A DNA stretch of 34,348 bases from NCBI GenBank assembly GCA_019637695.1, contig JAHBVG010000080.1, positions 1-34,348 on the forward strand, read 5' to 3'. Each line of letters opens with the position of its first letter. Position 1 is the stretch's first letter. Below the pieces are notes generated by a model, which saw only the letters and a program-made list of their open reading frames with translations, made no database searches and was not told the origin of the DNA. Source of the DNA: Caldilineaceae bacterium. GTDB taxonomy: Bacteria; Chloroflexota; Anaerolineae; Caldilineales; Caldilineaceae. Shown piece by piece: positions 7,589 through 14,982 of the stretch. Made by a program: the position numbers and the translations under genes.

Positions 7589-7989
7589 GCTATACCTATC
7601 TGCTGGATACCAACATCATTTCAGACCTGGTGCGCCATCCAACCGGCGTCATCTTTCAACGGATTGTGCAGGTAGGTGAAGAGAGCATTTGCACCAGCAT
7701 TGTGGTCCTATGTGAACTACGTTATGGCGCACAGAAGAGCGGATCAACGCGCCTACAGCATCAGTTGGAACAAATTCTGGCCCGGATGACCGTTATCCCT
7801 TTGCAACCTCCTGTTGATGCCCGCTATGGGGAAATCCGCACTCACTTGGAGCGCTTGGGAACGCCGATCGGTCCGAATGATCTGCTGATCGCTGCCCATG
7901 CATTGACATTGAACCTGACATTGGTGACTGCCAATGTCGATGAGTTCTCAAGGGTACCAAACCTAGCCCTGGTGGATTGGTTAGCATAA
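7585..7989 (+). CDS. vapC: VapC-type PIN-domain ribonuclease toxin
   Basis: A 134-residue PIN-domain protein. Acidic catalytic residues are visible: the aspartate in LLDTNIISDL (D8), the glutamate in VVLCELRYGA, the aspartate in IGPNDLLIAAHA and the aspartate in VTANVDEF. The length is normal for VapC toxins, which cleave RNA (often tRNA) when the antitoxin is degraded. It overlaps vapB by 4 bp. The pair sits just inside the right-hand island repeat (8002-8054) and may help keep the island in the genome. Confidence 0.92.
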   Translation: MSYTYLLDTNIISDLVRHPTGVIFQRIVQVGEESICTSIVVLCELRYGAQKSGSTRLQHQLEQILARMTVIPLQPPVDARYGEIRTHLERLGTPIGPNDLLIAAHALTLNLTLVTANVDEFSRVPNLALVDWLA

Positions 7990-8001
7990 GAGCGCGGTAA
8001 G

Positions 8002-8073
8002 ATGTAGACGCGGTTTTGAACCGCATAGGCTTGTCCTCGGGAGAAGATCCTCAGCTAGAAGCAGCGGCTACAT
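8002..8073 (+). repeat. Right copy of island-boundary repeat, complete ~72-bp element with inverted ends
   Basis: The first 53 bp match 71-123. The full element begins ATGTAGACGCGG and ends in CAGCGGCTACAT, whose reverse complement is ATGTAGCCGCTG, so it has 12-bp imperfect terminal inverted repeats (10 of 12 match). It also has an inner palindrome GCGGTT-TTG-AACCGC (8010-8024). This design fits a small non-autonomous mobile or REP-like element. No transposase is nearby. Confidence 0.65.
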
Positions 8074-8234
8074 TGTATGTACGCAAGCCCGATGCATTCC
8101 ACCAGTGCGCTTTAGCGTACTTCCCTGGATAGCCGGGGGTTTCAACCCTCGGCGGTCAGCCAATCCCCACCCGCATTTTCTTGTCTCCTCTCCTGGGAGC
8201 ATGTACAATTCCCGGCGATGCTTGACCATCATCG

Positions 8235-8251
8235 CCGACCGCTGCGGTCGG
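8235..8251. repeat. 17-bp palindrome CCGACCGC-T-GCGGTCGG
   Basis: A perfect 8-bp inverted repeat with a one-base centre, 19 bp before the hydrolase start. The same arms with A as centre recur at 27829-27845, shortly before the permease start. Both copies are followed by AC. It could be an operator or an interspersed micro-palindrome. Confidence 0.6.
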
Positions 8252-8270
8252 ACATCATCCCATCATCCCA

Positions 8271-9734
8271 ATGAACCGAACCCGCCTCCTTTTCGCCATT
8301 CTTGCTGCCGCGCTCATCCTCCTCTCCTGGGGAGGCGTGCTTTCCGTGCGCGCCGGGCTGGTCCAAGAAAGCCTGGACATCGGCGGCATCCCCGCCATCT
8401 TCCTCGCCCCCGCGGATGGCGAAAATCTGCCCGCAGTGCTGGTGGGGCATGGATTCGCCGGCTCCAAACAGTTGATGTTGGGCTATGGGTACACGCTGGC
8501 GCAGGCGGGCTACGCCGTGCTGCTGTGGGATTTTGCCAGCCACGGCGCCAACGCCTTGCCCATCTCGACCCATCCGGTGCAGTCGGATGTGGACGCTGTT
8601 TATGCAGCGCTGATCGCCCGCCCCGAAGTGGACCCCACGCGCGTGGGCATCATGGGCCATTCGCGCGGCAGCGGCGCGGCCATGTCCGCGGCGATCCGCA
8701 ACTCGGAGCGTTATGGGGCGGTGGTGGCGATCTCGCCCACCGGCGCGGATGTGACGCCCACGCTGCCGCGCAACATTCTCTTTCAAGCGGGGACGTGGGA
8801 GCCGGGCTTCCTCGCCAACGCCGAGCGACTGCTGGCCGCCGCCGGTGGACCCAACCCCGATCTCTCCGCCGGGCGGGGGCGCGCCATCTACGAGATCCCC
8901 AATGCCGAGCATATTTCCATCCTTTTCCGTCCGCTCAGCCATCATTTGACGCTGGCCTGGTTCGACGCTACCTTCAACCACACCAGCCGCGCCATGATCA
9001 CGGATCGGCGCATCATTTGGTATGGTCTCCACCTGCTGGCGTGGATGGTGATGCTGGCCGCGATCTCTCCGCTCTGGAAGGGGCAATCCCCGCTATCCGC
9101 TGTGGGGGGAAGTCGTTGGCGGCCCTGGCTGGGGATCGTGCTGGCTCCGGTCGTTGCGTTGGGCGCGCTCATCCTGCTCAACCGCGTCGTCGCCGTGGGA
9201 TCGTTGGGCGGCATGTTGGTGGGGAGCGCCGTGGCGGTCTGGTTTTTGGCGGCGGGGATCGTCTGGCTGGCCGTGATCGGCGGCTTCGGGCGGCTGCGCG
9301 GGGATCAGATCGGGCGCGATCTGTTGTTGGGCATCGGGCTCTTTGTCCTGCTCAGTCTGGCCTTCGGCGTCATGGCCCAATCAGTTTGGGTACATTGGTG
9401 GCCGAATGGGGTACGGTTGGCGCGCTGGCTGCTGCTGGTTCTCGGCGTATTTCCCTGGTTTTTGGCCGTCGCCTTGGCCCAACAATCATTGAACGCGTGG
9501 ATGCGCCTCATTTGGTGGCTGGTGAAGAGCGTTGTCGTCCTCGTCGGGTTGATGGCCTTACAGCGCATGGTCCCCGGCCTCACCATCCTGGGGTTGATGG
9601 CCCCGATCATCCCCATTCTCTTCCTCATCCTCGACTTCGCCAACGTCTACGTGCGCCGTCCCTGGGCCTACGCCCTGGGCAGTGCGCTCTTCCTCGGCTG
9701 GGTGCTGGCGACGGTCTTCCCCCTGAGTGGATGA
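8271..9734 (+). CDS. Membrane-anchored alpha/beta hydrolase
   Basis: A 487-residue protein. An N-terminal hydrophobic helix (about 5-28) anchors it. An alpha/beta-hydrolase domain follows (about 30-240), with the oxyanion motif VGHGFAGSK, the nucleophile elbow GHSRGSG (serine in VGIMGHSRGSGAAM) and a likely catalytic histidine in IPNAEHISI. From about residue 250 to the end there are several predicted membrane helices with short loops, which is unusual for a simple esterase and suggests a multi-pass enzyme or transporter-like tail. Substrate is not predictable. The region 8074-8270 holds only hairpins, such as CCGGGGGTT/AACCCTCGG at 8133-8152 and the palindrome at 8235-8251. A longer overlapping frame (8105-9760) is a shadow. 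Confidence 0.82.
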   Translation: MNRTRLLFAILAAALILLSWGGVLSVRAGLVQESLDIGGIPAIFLAPADGENLPAVLVGHGFAGSKQLMLGYGYTLAQAGYAVLLWDFASHGANALPISTHPVQSDVDAVYAALIARPEVDPTRVGIMGHSRGSGAAMSAAIRNSERYGAVVAISPTGADVTPTLPRNILFQAGTWEPGFLANAERLLAAAGGPNPDLSAGRGRAIYEIPNAEHISILFRPLSHHLTLAWFDATFNHTSRAMITDRRIIWYGLHLLAWMVMLAAISPLWKGQSPLSAVGGSRWRPWLGIVLAPVVALGALILLNRVVAVGSLGGMLVGSAVAVWFLAAGIVWLAVIGGFGRLRGDQIGRDLLLGIGLFVLLSLAFGVMAQSVWVHWWPNGVRLARWLLLVLGVFPWFLAVALAQQSLNAWMRLIWWLVKSVVVLVGLMALQRMVPGLTILGLMAPIIPILFLILDFANVYVRRPWAYALGSALFLGWVLATVFPLSG

Positions 9735-9760
9735 GACCGCAGACGGCGTACGAACGTTGA

Positions 9761-9803
9761 GCAAGTGGCAGGTTTGCAGGTTGCAAGTGGCAAGTTTGCA
9801 GGT
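9761..9803 (+). repeat. 21-bp tandem direct repeat, period 22
   Basis: Two copies of a 21-bp unit (9761-9781 and 9783-9803) differ at one base. The unit uses words such as GCAAGTGGCA and TTTGCAGGT. Related words appear at 13397-13420 and 27781-27815. It lies between the hydrolase and the ClpP-family gene. Confidence 0.8.
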
Positions 9804-9869
9804 GACAAATCGTCCACGAATCACGCAATTCGCCCCTCGCAATTCGCAACGCACAAGAGCGATCCAGCC

Positions 9870-9900
9870 TTCAATTTTCTCCATCAATCCGGTGTACAAT
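9870..9900 (+). promoter_or_regulatory. Possible promoter of the ClpP-family gene
   Basis: TACAAT at 9895-9900 resembles a -10 box and TTCAAT at 9870-9875 a weak -35 box, with 19 bp between them. The spacing is long, so only the -10 is moderately convincing. The start codon follows about 40 bp later. Confidence 0.35.
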
Positions 9901-9941
9901 AGATCGGTACACTTTATCATTTTCAATTAGAGGAGATGAGT

Positions 9942-10595
9942 ATGATCAACCCAACCTCCATCATCCCAACCGTGATCGAGACCACGGGACGGGGTGAGCG
10001 GGCCTTTGATATTTACAGCATGTTGTTGCGCGAGCGTATTATCTTTTTGGGGATGCCCATTGACGACGACGTGGCGAATGTGGTTGTGGCGCAGTTGCTT
10101 TACCTGAATTCGGACGATTCTACCAAACCGATCCAACTCTTCATCCATAGCCCTGGCGGGATGGTCTATTCGGGGCTGGCAATTTATGACACCATGCAGA
10201 TGATCGATGCGCCGGTCCACACCTTTGCCGTGGGGATGACCGCCAGCATGGGGACGGTCCTTTTGGCGGCGGGCGCAAAGGGCAAACGCTACGCCTTGCC
10301 ACACGCTACCATCCACATGCACCCGGCCAGCAGCGGATCGCAGGGCTACACCGAGGATGTGCGCATCGCCTTCCGCGAACAGGAACGCATCCAGACCCAG
10401 CTTTTCTATCTACTCAGCAAGCACAGTGGGCGGGATTGGAGGGAGATCGAAAAGTTCTTTGAGCGGGATCGCTACTTGCACGCCGTCGAGGCCAGGGAAT
10501 ATGGCCTGATCGACGAGATCCTCGGCAATGTGGGCGATCTGGTGACGTTGAAGGATGGGAAGTTGCAGGTTCCTGGCGAGAAGGATTCGGCATAG
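9942..10595 (+). CDS. clpP: ClpP-family serine protease (paralog with altered histidine motif)
   Basis: A 217-residue ClpP-fold protein, the proteolytic chamber subunit that works with Clp ATPases. ClpP signatures are FIHSPGG, GMTASMGTVLLAAGAKGKR (nucleophile S102) and FERDRYLHAVEAREYGLID. The stretch around the catalytic histidine reads ATIHMHPAS rather than the usual MIHQP: ungapped on the proline, Met aligns with the catalytic His while His residues flank it. It may be a divergent or auxiliary ClpP paralog, or the active site may tolerate this register. The second ATG (9942) is preferred over 9936 because AGGAG (9931-9935) directly abuts the first. Confidence 0.88.
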   Translation: MINPTSIIPTVIETTGRGERAFDIYSMLLRERIIFLGMPIDDDVANVVVAQLLYLNSDDSTKPIQLFIHSPGGMVYSGLAIYDTMQMIDAPVHTFAVGMTASMGTVLLAAGAKGKRYALPHATIHMHPASSGSQGYTEDVRIAFREQERIQTQLFYLLSKHSGRDWREIEKFFERDRYLHAVEAREYGLIDEILGNVGDLVTLKDGKLQVPGEKDSA

Positions 10596-10616
10596 GATAA
10601 TCGATTAGGCGATTGG

Positions 10617-10678
10617 GAGATTAAGCGATTAGGGGATTAGGAGCTTGTGCTGTCCAAATCCGCTAATCGCTTAATCTC
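10617..10678. terminator. 16-bp perfect inverted repeat between convergent genes
   Basis: The arms GAGATTAAGCGATTAG (10617-10632) and CTAATCGCTTAATCTC (10663-10678) are perfect complements with a 30-nt loop. It lies between convergent clpP and the LysM gene, where a bidirectional terminator is expected, but there is no long T-run. The words GATTAGGCGATT are also repeated just before the left arm. Confidence 0.6.
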
Positions 10679-10685
10679 TTTCTGC

Positions 10686-11747
10686 CTACTGAATCGTCAC
10701 CACCAGGTTATAACTGGCGTTGCCCCGTACACTCCCCACGGTGACGAGATAGTCCCCCGTTTGCGGAAGCACACCCGACCAACTGCGCGCATCCGCCGCC
10801 GAGAGGATCTGTCCATTGGGCGCGGCGACGGTGATCACAGCATTGTTTTCCACCGAACTTATGTTGATTACCATTGTCTGGCCGCTCCGTGCGCCTAGAA
10901 TGTAACGCGCCTGCTCACCCACGATAATGCCGCCTGTAACCGTGGCGGATGTCTCGCCGCGGGCAAACTGGATGCGAATCGGTGTACTCGCATTGGGCAA
11001 CGGATCGATCTGAATGAAAAGCGAATAGGACGCTGCCACATTGCTAAAGTTCACCACGCGCAGCAGATAATCTTGGGTCATGGGCAGGACCATATCGAAG
11101 TCAGGTGTGCCGACGCTGGCCCGTTTATAGGGGACGCCATCGCTCACCCCCTGCACCGAGAGATTGACCAGCGAATTCGCCGTCGTGACGATAATGCGGG
11201 TGCGCTGGCCGGCCTGTGCGCGGAAGAGATATTCTTTAGCGCCATTGGGCTGAACCATGCCACCCAGTGTAGCCGAGGTAGCGCCGCTGGCAAACTGGAT
11301 GCGTTCCGCGCCGGGGATGGTTGCGCCTGTGGGGATCGTCAACCACTGGCCCACGCGGATCACCGTCGATGTCAACCCGTTCGCCGTCATAATCGCCTGC
11401 ACTGTGGTCCCGTAGCGGCGGGCAATGGCCGAAAGGGTATCTCCCCGTTGCACTTGATAGCGGACCGGCTGCTCGCTGCCGGGGATCACCAACACCTGCC
11501 CCACACGGATCACCGTCGACGTCAGTCTATTTGCCGTCATAAGCGCCTGCACCGTGGTGTTGAAACGGCGGGCAATAGACGAAAGTGTATCCCCAGCGCG
11601 GACAGTGTAAGTACTCGACTGAGCCTCAACGCTTGCCGCCGGCGCCGCCTGGGCATTGCCGTTCGCAAAACCGGGCAAACCGCCCACGGTCAAGGCCAGG
11701 CTTAACAATAGAACTAGAAGCGCGTGAAACCATTTTCTATTGAACAT
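10686..11747 (-). CDS. Secreted LysM-repeat protein with PPC-like domains
   Basis: A 353-residue exported protein. The N-terminus has a signal peptide (basic start, hydrophobic LLVLLLSLALTVG, AQAAPAA cleavage region). Two LysM domains follow (about 45-90 and 97-140), with YTVRAGDTLSSIARRF and YQVQRGDTLSAIARRYG starts and IRVGQ-LVIP ends; they bind peptidoglycan or similar glycans. The rest (about 150-353) forms two related beta-sandwich repeats of the pre-peptidase C-terminal type (FASGATSATLGG... and FARGETSATVTGG...). No catalytic domain is seen, so a cell-surface binding or structural role is likely. The ATG at 11747 is chosen because AGGAGGAAG lies 7 nt upstream. Confidence 0.87.
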   Translation of the reverse strand: MFNRKWFHALLVLLLSLALTVGGLPGFANGNAQAAPAASVEAQSSTYTVRAGDTLSSIARRFNTTVQALMTANRLTSTVIRVGQVLVIPGSEQPVRYQVQRGDTLSAIARRYGTTVQAIMTANGLTSTVIRVGQWLTIPTGATIPGAERIQFASGATSATLGGMVQPNGAKEYLFRAQAGQRTRIIVTTANSLVNLSVQGVSDGVPYKRASVGTPDFDMVLPMTQDYLLRVVNFSNVAASYSLFIQIDPLPNASTPIRIQFARGETSATVTGGIIVGEQARYILGARSGQTMVINISSVENNAVITVAAPNGQILSAADARSWSGVLPQTGDYLVTVGSVRGNASYNLVVTIQ

Positions 11748-11848
11748 GGTAATCTTCCTCCTGGGCAAATTGTGTGTGTAAGTTCATACTCATGGTAGAG
11801 AGCAGACAATCTGCGTGTAAACGATTCGCCATTGTGCGCTCTTCTCTG

Positions 11849-11854
11849 ATTATA
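11849..11854 (-). promoter_or_regulatory. Candidate -10 box for the LysM gene
   Basis: TATAAT on the minus strand, in the 168-bp gap between the divergent LysM and histidine kinase genes. No good -35 box is present at the expected distance, so the call rests on the consensus -10 only. The overlapping plus-strand TATACT (11851-11856) could serve the kinase gene. Confidence 0.3.
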
Positions 11855-11915
11855 CTCCCAAGTTTGATGACGAAATTGTTTGTTATTTAGTTTCACACAA
11901 AAATCAATCAAAAGT

Positions 11916-13388
11916 ATGAGATCAATACTTTCTTCACCGCGGCTACGCCGATTGTGGAATATTGTGGGCGGCGTCAGCATTCAGGTCAAAGTGCTGGGCA
12001 TCGTACTCGGCGTAATTCTGTTGCTGAGCGCCTTCGTGATCGTGCAAATGCGCGCCGTCCTCATTAACAGCCTGCTGCGCGAACTATCTGAGCAGGGTGT
12101 CGCTATCAGCGAAGGAATTGGTCACGAGGTGACCTACCTGCTTGAGCGCGATCAGATAGAGCTAGTCCACTTCTATTTACAGGATCGACAGCAGCACTAC
12201 TCCTCGCTCAGCCACAACACGGTCGTGACTTACATCCTCCTGGAGGATGCCACGGATCAGACGATCATCAGCGTTGCAGGGGGGACTGTGCCCATCGATC
12301 TCCTCACCGCTGATGTGGACTTTCATCTACCGCCAGCGACGCAGGTGGCGATTGGCCGCGAGGTGATCGAAGTGATCACGCCGCTGCCAGAGGTGGACGC
12401 GTTGTTGCACCTGGGGCTGGCTCGCGCCAACGTCGAGGCGACAGTTCGATCTGTGGTCATGCAATTGCTGGCGATCACTGGGGTGATGATCGCTGTGGGG
12501 TTTGCGGCGGCCATCTTCCTCACCTGGATTCTCACACGTCCGCTGTTAAGTCTGGTCTCCGCCACCCAGGCGGTAGCGCAGGGGGATCTGAGCCGGCGCG
12601 TACCACGTTGGGCCAACGATGAGATTGGGGAACTATCCACTGCTTTCAACCGCATGATGGATTCGCTTCAACAGGCCCAAGCGGAGCAGCGCGAACGGGC
12701 GGAATTGCGCGAGCGCTATGTCAGCGGCGTGATCCTGGCCCAGGAAAGTGAACGCCAGCGCATCGCCCGTGAACTGCATGATAGCACCAGCCAATCGTTA
12801 ACCTCGCTTTTGGTGGGCTTACAGAATTTGAAGGCCGCCGTGAACAATCCTCAATGCGACCACCCGATTGAGGAGCTGCGCCAGGTTGTAGGGAGGACGC
12901 TAGACGAAGTGCGTACACTTTCCTGGCGGTTACGCCCTAGCGCTTTGGACGATCTGGGATTGGTGAGCGCGCTGCACCATTACATTGAGGATTACCACGA
13001 GCGGTACGGCATCCAGGTCGATTTCTTTGTCCGTGGCCTGCACGGGAGGCTACCACCCGAGATGGAAACCAGCATCTACCGCATTGTACAAGAGGGGCTG
13101 ACCAATATCGCCCGCTATGCTCAGACCGACCATGCCAGCATTATCCTCAACCGCCGCGTCGAGGGGATCCGACTGATCATTGAGGATAACGGCATTGGCT
13201 TTGATCCGGCGCAGGTGGAAGCGCAGAACCGAAGCCTGGGATTACAGGGCATCCGTGAGCGCGCCGCCCTCCTCGGCGGCAGCCTGACCATCGAATCCCA
13301 ACCCGGGCTGGGGACGAGTCTCTTTGTCGAGATCCCTTATGCGGAGGGTGAGGGGCGAGATGCCAGGGGCGAATTGCATGATGCGTAG
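11916..13388 (+). CDS. NarX/LiaS-type sensor histidine kinase (HisKA_3)
   Basis: A 490-residue membrane sensor kinase. A first membrane helix (about 24-43) is followed by an extracytoplasmic sensor region (about 45-175), a second helix (VMQLLAITGVMIAVGFAAAIF, around 180-200), and a HAMP linker (TRPLLSLVSATQAVAQGDL...). The HisKA_3 dimerisation domain carries the phosphoacceptor histidine in IARELHDSTSQSL. The HATPase domain has the N-box (EGLTNIARYA), DNGIGFD and the G2 box GLQGIRERAALLGG. It precedes a NarL-type response regulator by 90 bp, so the two form a cognate pair. The ATG at 11916 is preferred to the TTG at 11880 because it gives a normal N-terminus; no strong Shine-Dalgarno is visible. 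Confidence 0.9.
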   Translation: MRSILSSPRLRRLWNIVGGVSIQVKVLGIVLGVILLLSAFVIVQMRAVLINSLLRELSEQGVAISEGIGHEVTYLLERDQIELVHFYLQDRQQHYSSLSHNTVVTYILLEDATDQTIISVAGGTVPIDLLTADVDFHLPPATQVAIGREVIEVITPLPEVDALLHLGLARANVEATVRSVVMQLLAITGVMIAVGFAAAIFLTWILTRPLLSLVSATQAVAQGDLSRRVPRWANDEIGELSTAFNRMMDSLQQAQAEQRERAELRERYVSGVILAQESERQRIARELHDSTSQSLTSLLVGLQNLKAAVNNPQCDHPIEELRQVVGRTLDEVRTLSWRLRPSALDDLGLVSALHHYIEDYHERYGIQVDFFVRGLHGRLPPEMETSIYRIVQEGLTNIARYAQTDHASIILNRRVEGIRLIIEDNGIGFDPAQVEAQNRSLGLQGIRERAALLGGSLTIESQPGLGTSLFVEIPYAEGEGRDARGELHDA

Positions 13389-13478
13389 TGCGTAAAACGT
13401 GCAAACGTGCAAACGTACAACTTCTGCGGTCCGCGGTCGGTCGTCCGTCGTCTCTTTTCACCCAGGAAGGTACTGTTC

Positions 13479-14129
13479 ATGTCTGATTCTATGCGTATTC
13501 TGATTGTTGACGACCACGCCATTCTACGTTCTGGGCTGCGGCTCCTCATTGAAAATCAGCCCAATGTCGAAGTAGTGGGCGAGGCCGAGAGTGGCGTTGA
13601 AGCTCTGAAAAAAGCGCGCGCGCTGCGTCCAGATCTGATCCTGTTGGATCTGAGTATGCCCGATGGCGATGGGCTGAGCGTGATTCCACAATTGCGCCGT
13701 GAATTGCCATCCACGCGGATCTTGATCCTCACCATGCACGATGACGCCAGCCATCTGCGCCAGGCCCTCGACGCCGGCGCATCGGGTTATGTACTCAAAA
13801 AGGCTGTGGATCAGGAATTGATCATGGCGATCCGCGCCGTAAGGCGGGGCGAAACCTATGTCCACTCGGCCATGACCCAAAAACTCCTCGAAGCGCTGGT
13901 TCATCCGCAAGAAGCGGAGAAGAGCGATCCCTGGAAGGCCCTCTCTGAGCGCGAATTTGAAGTGATGCGGCTGGTGGCATTGGGCTATACCAATGCTGAA
14001 ATCGCCGAAGAGATCAGCGTGAGTGTGAAAACAGTCGAAAGCTATCGGGCGCGCGGTATGGAAAAACTGGCGCTCGAATCGCGCGCACAACTTGTCCAAT
14101 CTGCTCTCAAATATGGTCACCTGGACTAG
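13479..14129 (+). CDS. NarL/FixJ-family response regulator
   Basis: A 216-residue two-domain regulator. The receiver domain (about 5-120) has the acidic pair in ILIVDDHAILRSG, the phosphoacceptor aspartate in LILLDLSMPDGDG and the conserved lysine in YVLKKAV. A LuxR-type helix-turn-helix (about 148-210) reads LSEREFEVMRLVALGYTNAEI, then EISVSVKTVESYRA. The ATG at 13479 follows AGGAAGG by about 8 nt. The 90-bp gap to the kinase gene contains a CGTGCAAA-type tandem (13397-13420). Target genes are unknown; the DoxX gene next door is a candidate. Confidence 0.92.
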   Translation: MSDSMRILIVDDHAILRSGLRLLIENQPNVEVVGEAESGVEALKKARALRPDLILLDLSMPDGDGLSVIPQLRRELPSTRILILTMHDDASHLRQALDAGASGYVLKKAVDQELIMAIRAVRRGETYVHSAMTQKLLEALVHPQEAEKSDPWKALSEREFEVMRLVALGYTNAEIAEEISVSVKTVESYRARGMEKLALESRAQLVQSALKYGHLD

Positions 14130-14149
14130 AGACCAGGTTAGCATAGGGA

Positions 14150-14184
14150 AAACCCTGGCTTGATTCGCTGTAAGTCCAGGGTTT
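14150..14184 (+). terminator. Possible terminator hairpin after the response regulator
   Basis: AAACCCTGG (14150-14158) pairs with CCAGGGTTT (14176-14184) across a 17-nt loop, 20 bp beyond the stop codon. No clear U-tract follows, so termination is plausible rather than certain. Confidence 0.45.
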
Positions 14185-14198
14185 CGCCCGCTACCGAA

Positions 14199-14259
14199 CC
14201 TCCTTGATTGGGGCTAAACTTGAGCCATCAAGAGACAAATTGCTTATCCCTTAAGGAGG
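14199..14259 (+). promoter_or_regulatory. Anti-Shine-Dalgarno leader of the DoxX gene
   Basis: CCTCCTT (14199-14205) is a perfect complement of the DoxX ribosome binding site AAGGAGG (14253-14259). Between them CTTGAT/ATCAAG and GGCT/AGCC form a stem-loop (14203-14232). The two pairings overlap at CTT, so they could be mutually exclusive: one hides the ribosome site, the other frees it. This is a structural suggestion from reading only. Confidence 0.4.
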
Positions 14260-14265
14260 ATTCAG

Positions 14266-14874
14266 ATGGTAAACATTTTTAAGAGAGAACATCTCAGTGG
14301 CATTGAGGAACCTAATTTCGTCAAGACCCTCTTCAACGATGTTCGTTTCTCAGTTTTGTGGTTGGTGGTTCGAGTTTGGTTAGGGTTTCAGTGGATCACA
14401 TCGGGCATGGGTAAGGTGGATAACCCAGCCTGGGTGGAAACAGGTCAGGCGTTGAGAGGCTACTGGGCAAATGCCATCGCAATCCCCGAGACGGGACGCC
14501 CGGCGATTGCCTTCGACTGGTATCGATCCTTCCTGACTTTCTTGCTCAATACCGAGTCGTACACCTGGTTTGCCAAGTTGGTCGTCTACGGTGAGATCCT
14601 GATCGGTGTTGCTCTGGTTGTTGGCGCTTTTGTGGGGATTGCAGCATTCTTTGGCGCTTTTATGAACTGGAACTTTATGATGGCCGGTTCTGCCAGCACC
14701 AACCCCATGCTCTTTGTGGCGGCCTTGGGCCTCATCTTCGCCTGGAAGATCGCCGGTTACCTGGGCGCTGATTTCTTCCTGCTGCGCTGGTTGGGCACCC
14801 CGTGGAACCGGCAGCAACGCAGAGAATCCCAGCGAGTCCGCGAAGTGAGCTACGCTGGCGCCAGCGACGATTAA
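14266..14874 (+). CDS. DoxX-family membrane protein
   Basis: A 202-residue integral membrane protein of the DoxX/DoxD-like family. The segment LWLVVRVWLGFQWITSGMGKV is the family's typical first helix, and further helices follow near AKLVVYGEILIGVALVVGAFVGIAAFFGAFMNW and NPMLFVAALGLIFAWKIAGYLG, giving about four in total. The C-terminus is charged and cytoplasmic. A strong AAGGAGG precedes the ATG. Family members are linked to quinone/thiosulfate metabolism or redox stress, but the function of this one cannot be assigned. Confidence 0.85.
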   Translation: MVNIFKREHLSGIEEPNFVKTLFNDVRFSVLWLVVRVWLGFQWITSGMGKVDNPAWVETGQALRGYWANAIAIPETGRPAIAFDWYRSFLTFLLNTESYTWFAKLVVYGEILIGVALVVGAFVGIAAFFGAFMNWNFMMAGSASTNPMLFVAALGLIFAWKIAGYLGADFFLLRWLGTPWNRQQRRESQRVREVSYAGASDD

Positions 14875-14896
14875 GCCTCAAAGCTGAAACGATTCA

Positions 14897-14931
14897 AAAA
14901 CAGGAGGGGTGTGGTTCACCCCTCCTGTTTT
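14897..14931 (+). terminator. Rho-independent terminator after the DoxX gene
   Basis: Perfect 15-bp inverted repeat: AAAACAGGAGGGGTG (14897-14911) and CACCCCTCCTGTTTT (14917-14931) around a 5-nt loop TGGTT. The flanking A- and T-runs make it usable in both directions, serving DoxX (+) and the convergent P450 gene (-). Confidence 0.88.
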
Positions 14932-14982
14932 GATTGGCGCAGATCTTACTTCCCCTTTGCCCTTTACCTTCTCTGCTCTCGC

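Noticed and set aside
1..8073. DGR reverse transcriptase or template repeat inside the window
   Set aside because: No frame shows RT motifs such as YxDD in a suitable context, and only three copies of the 3' repeat exist, all at gene ends.
8105..9760. 551-codon plus-strand frame overlapping the hydrolase
   Set aside because: Its translation is rich in Arg, Pro, His and Gly without domains; the frame at 8271-9734 encodes a clear hydrolase.
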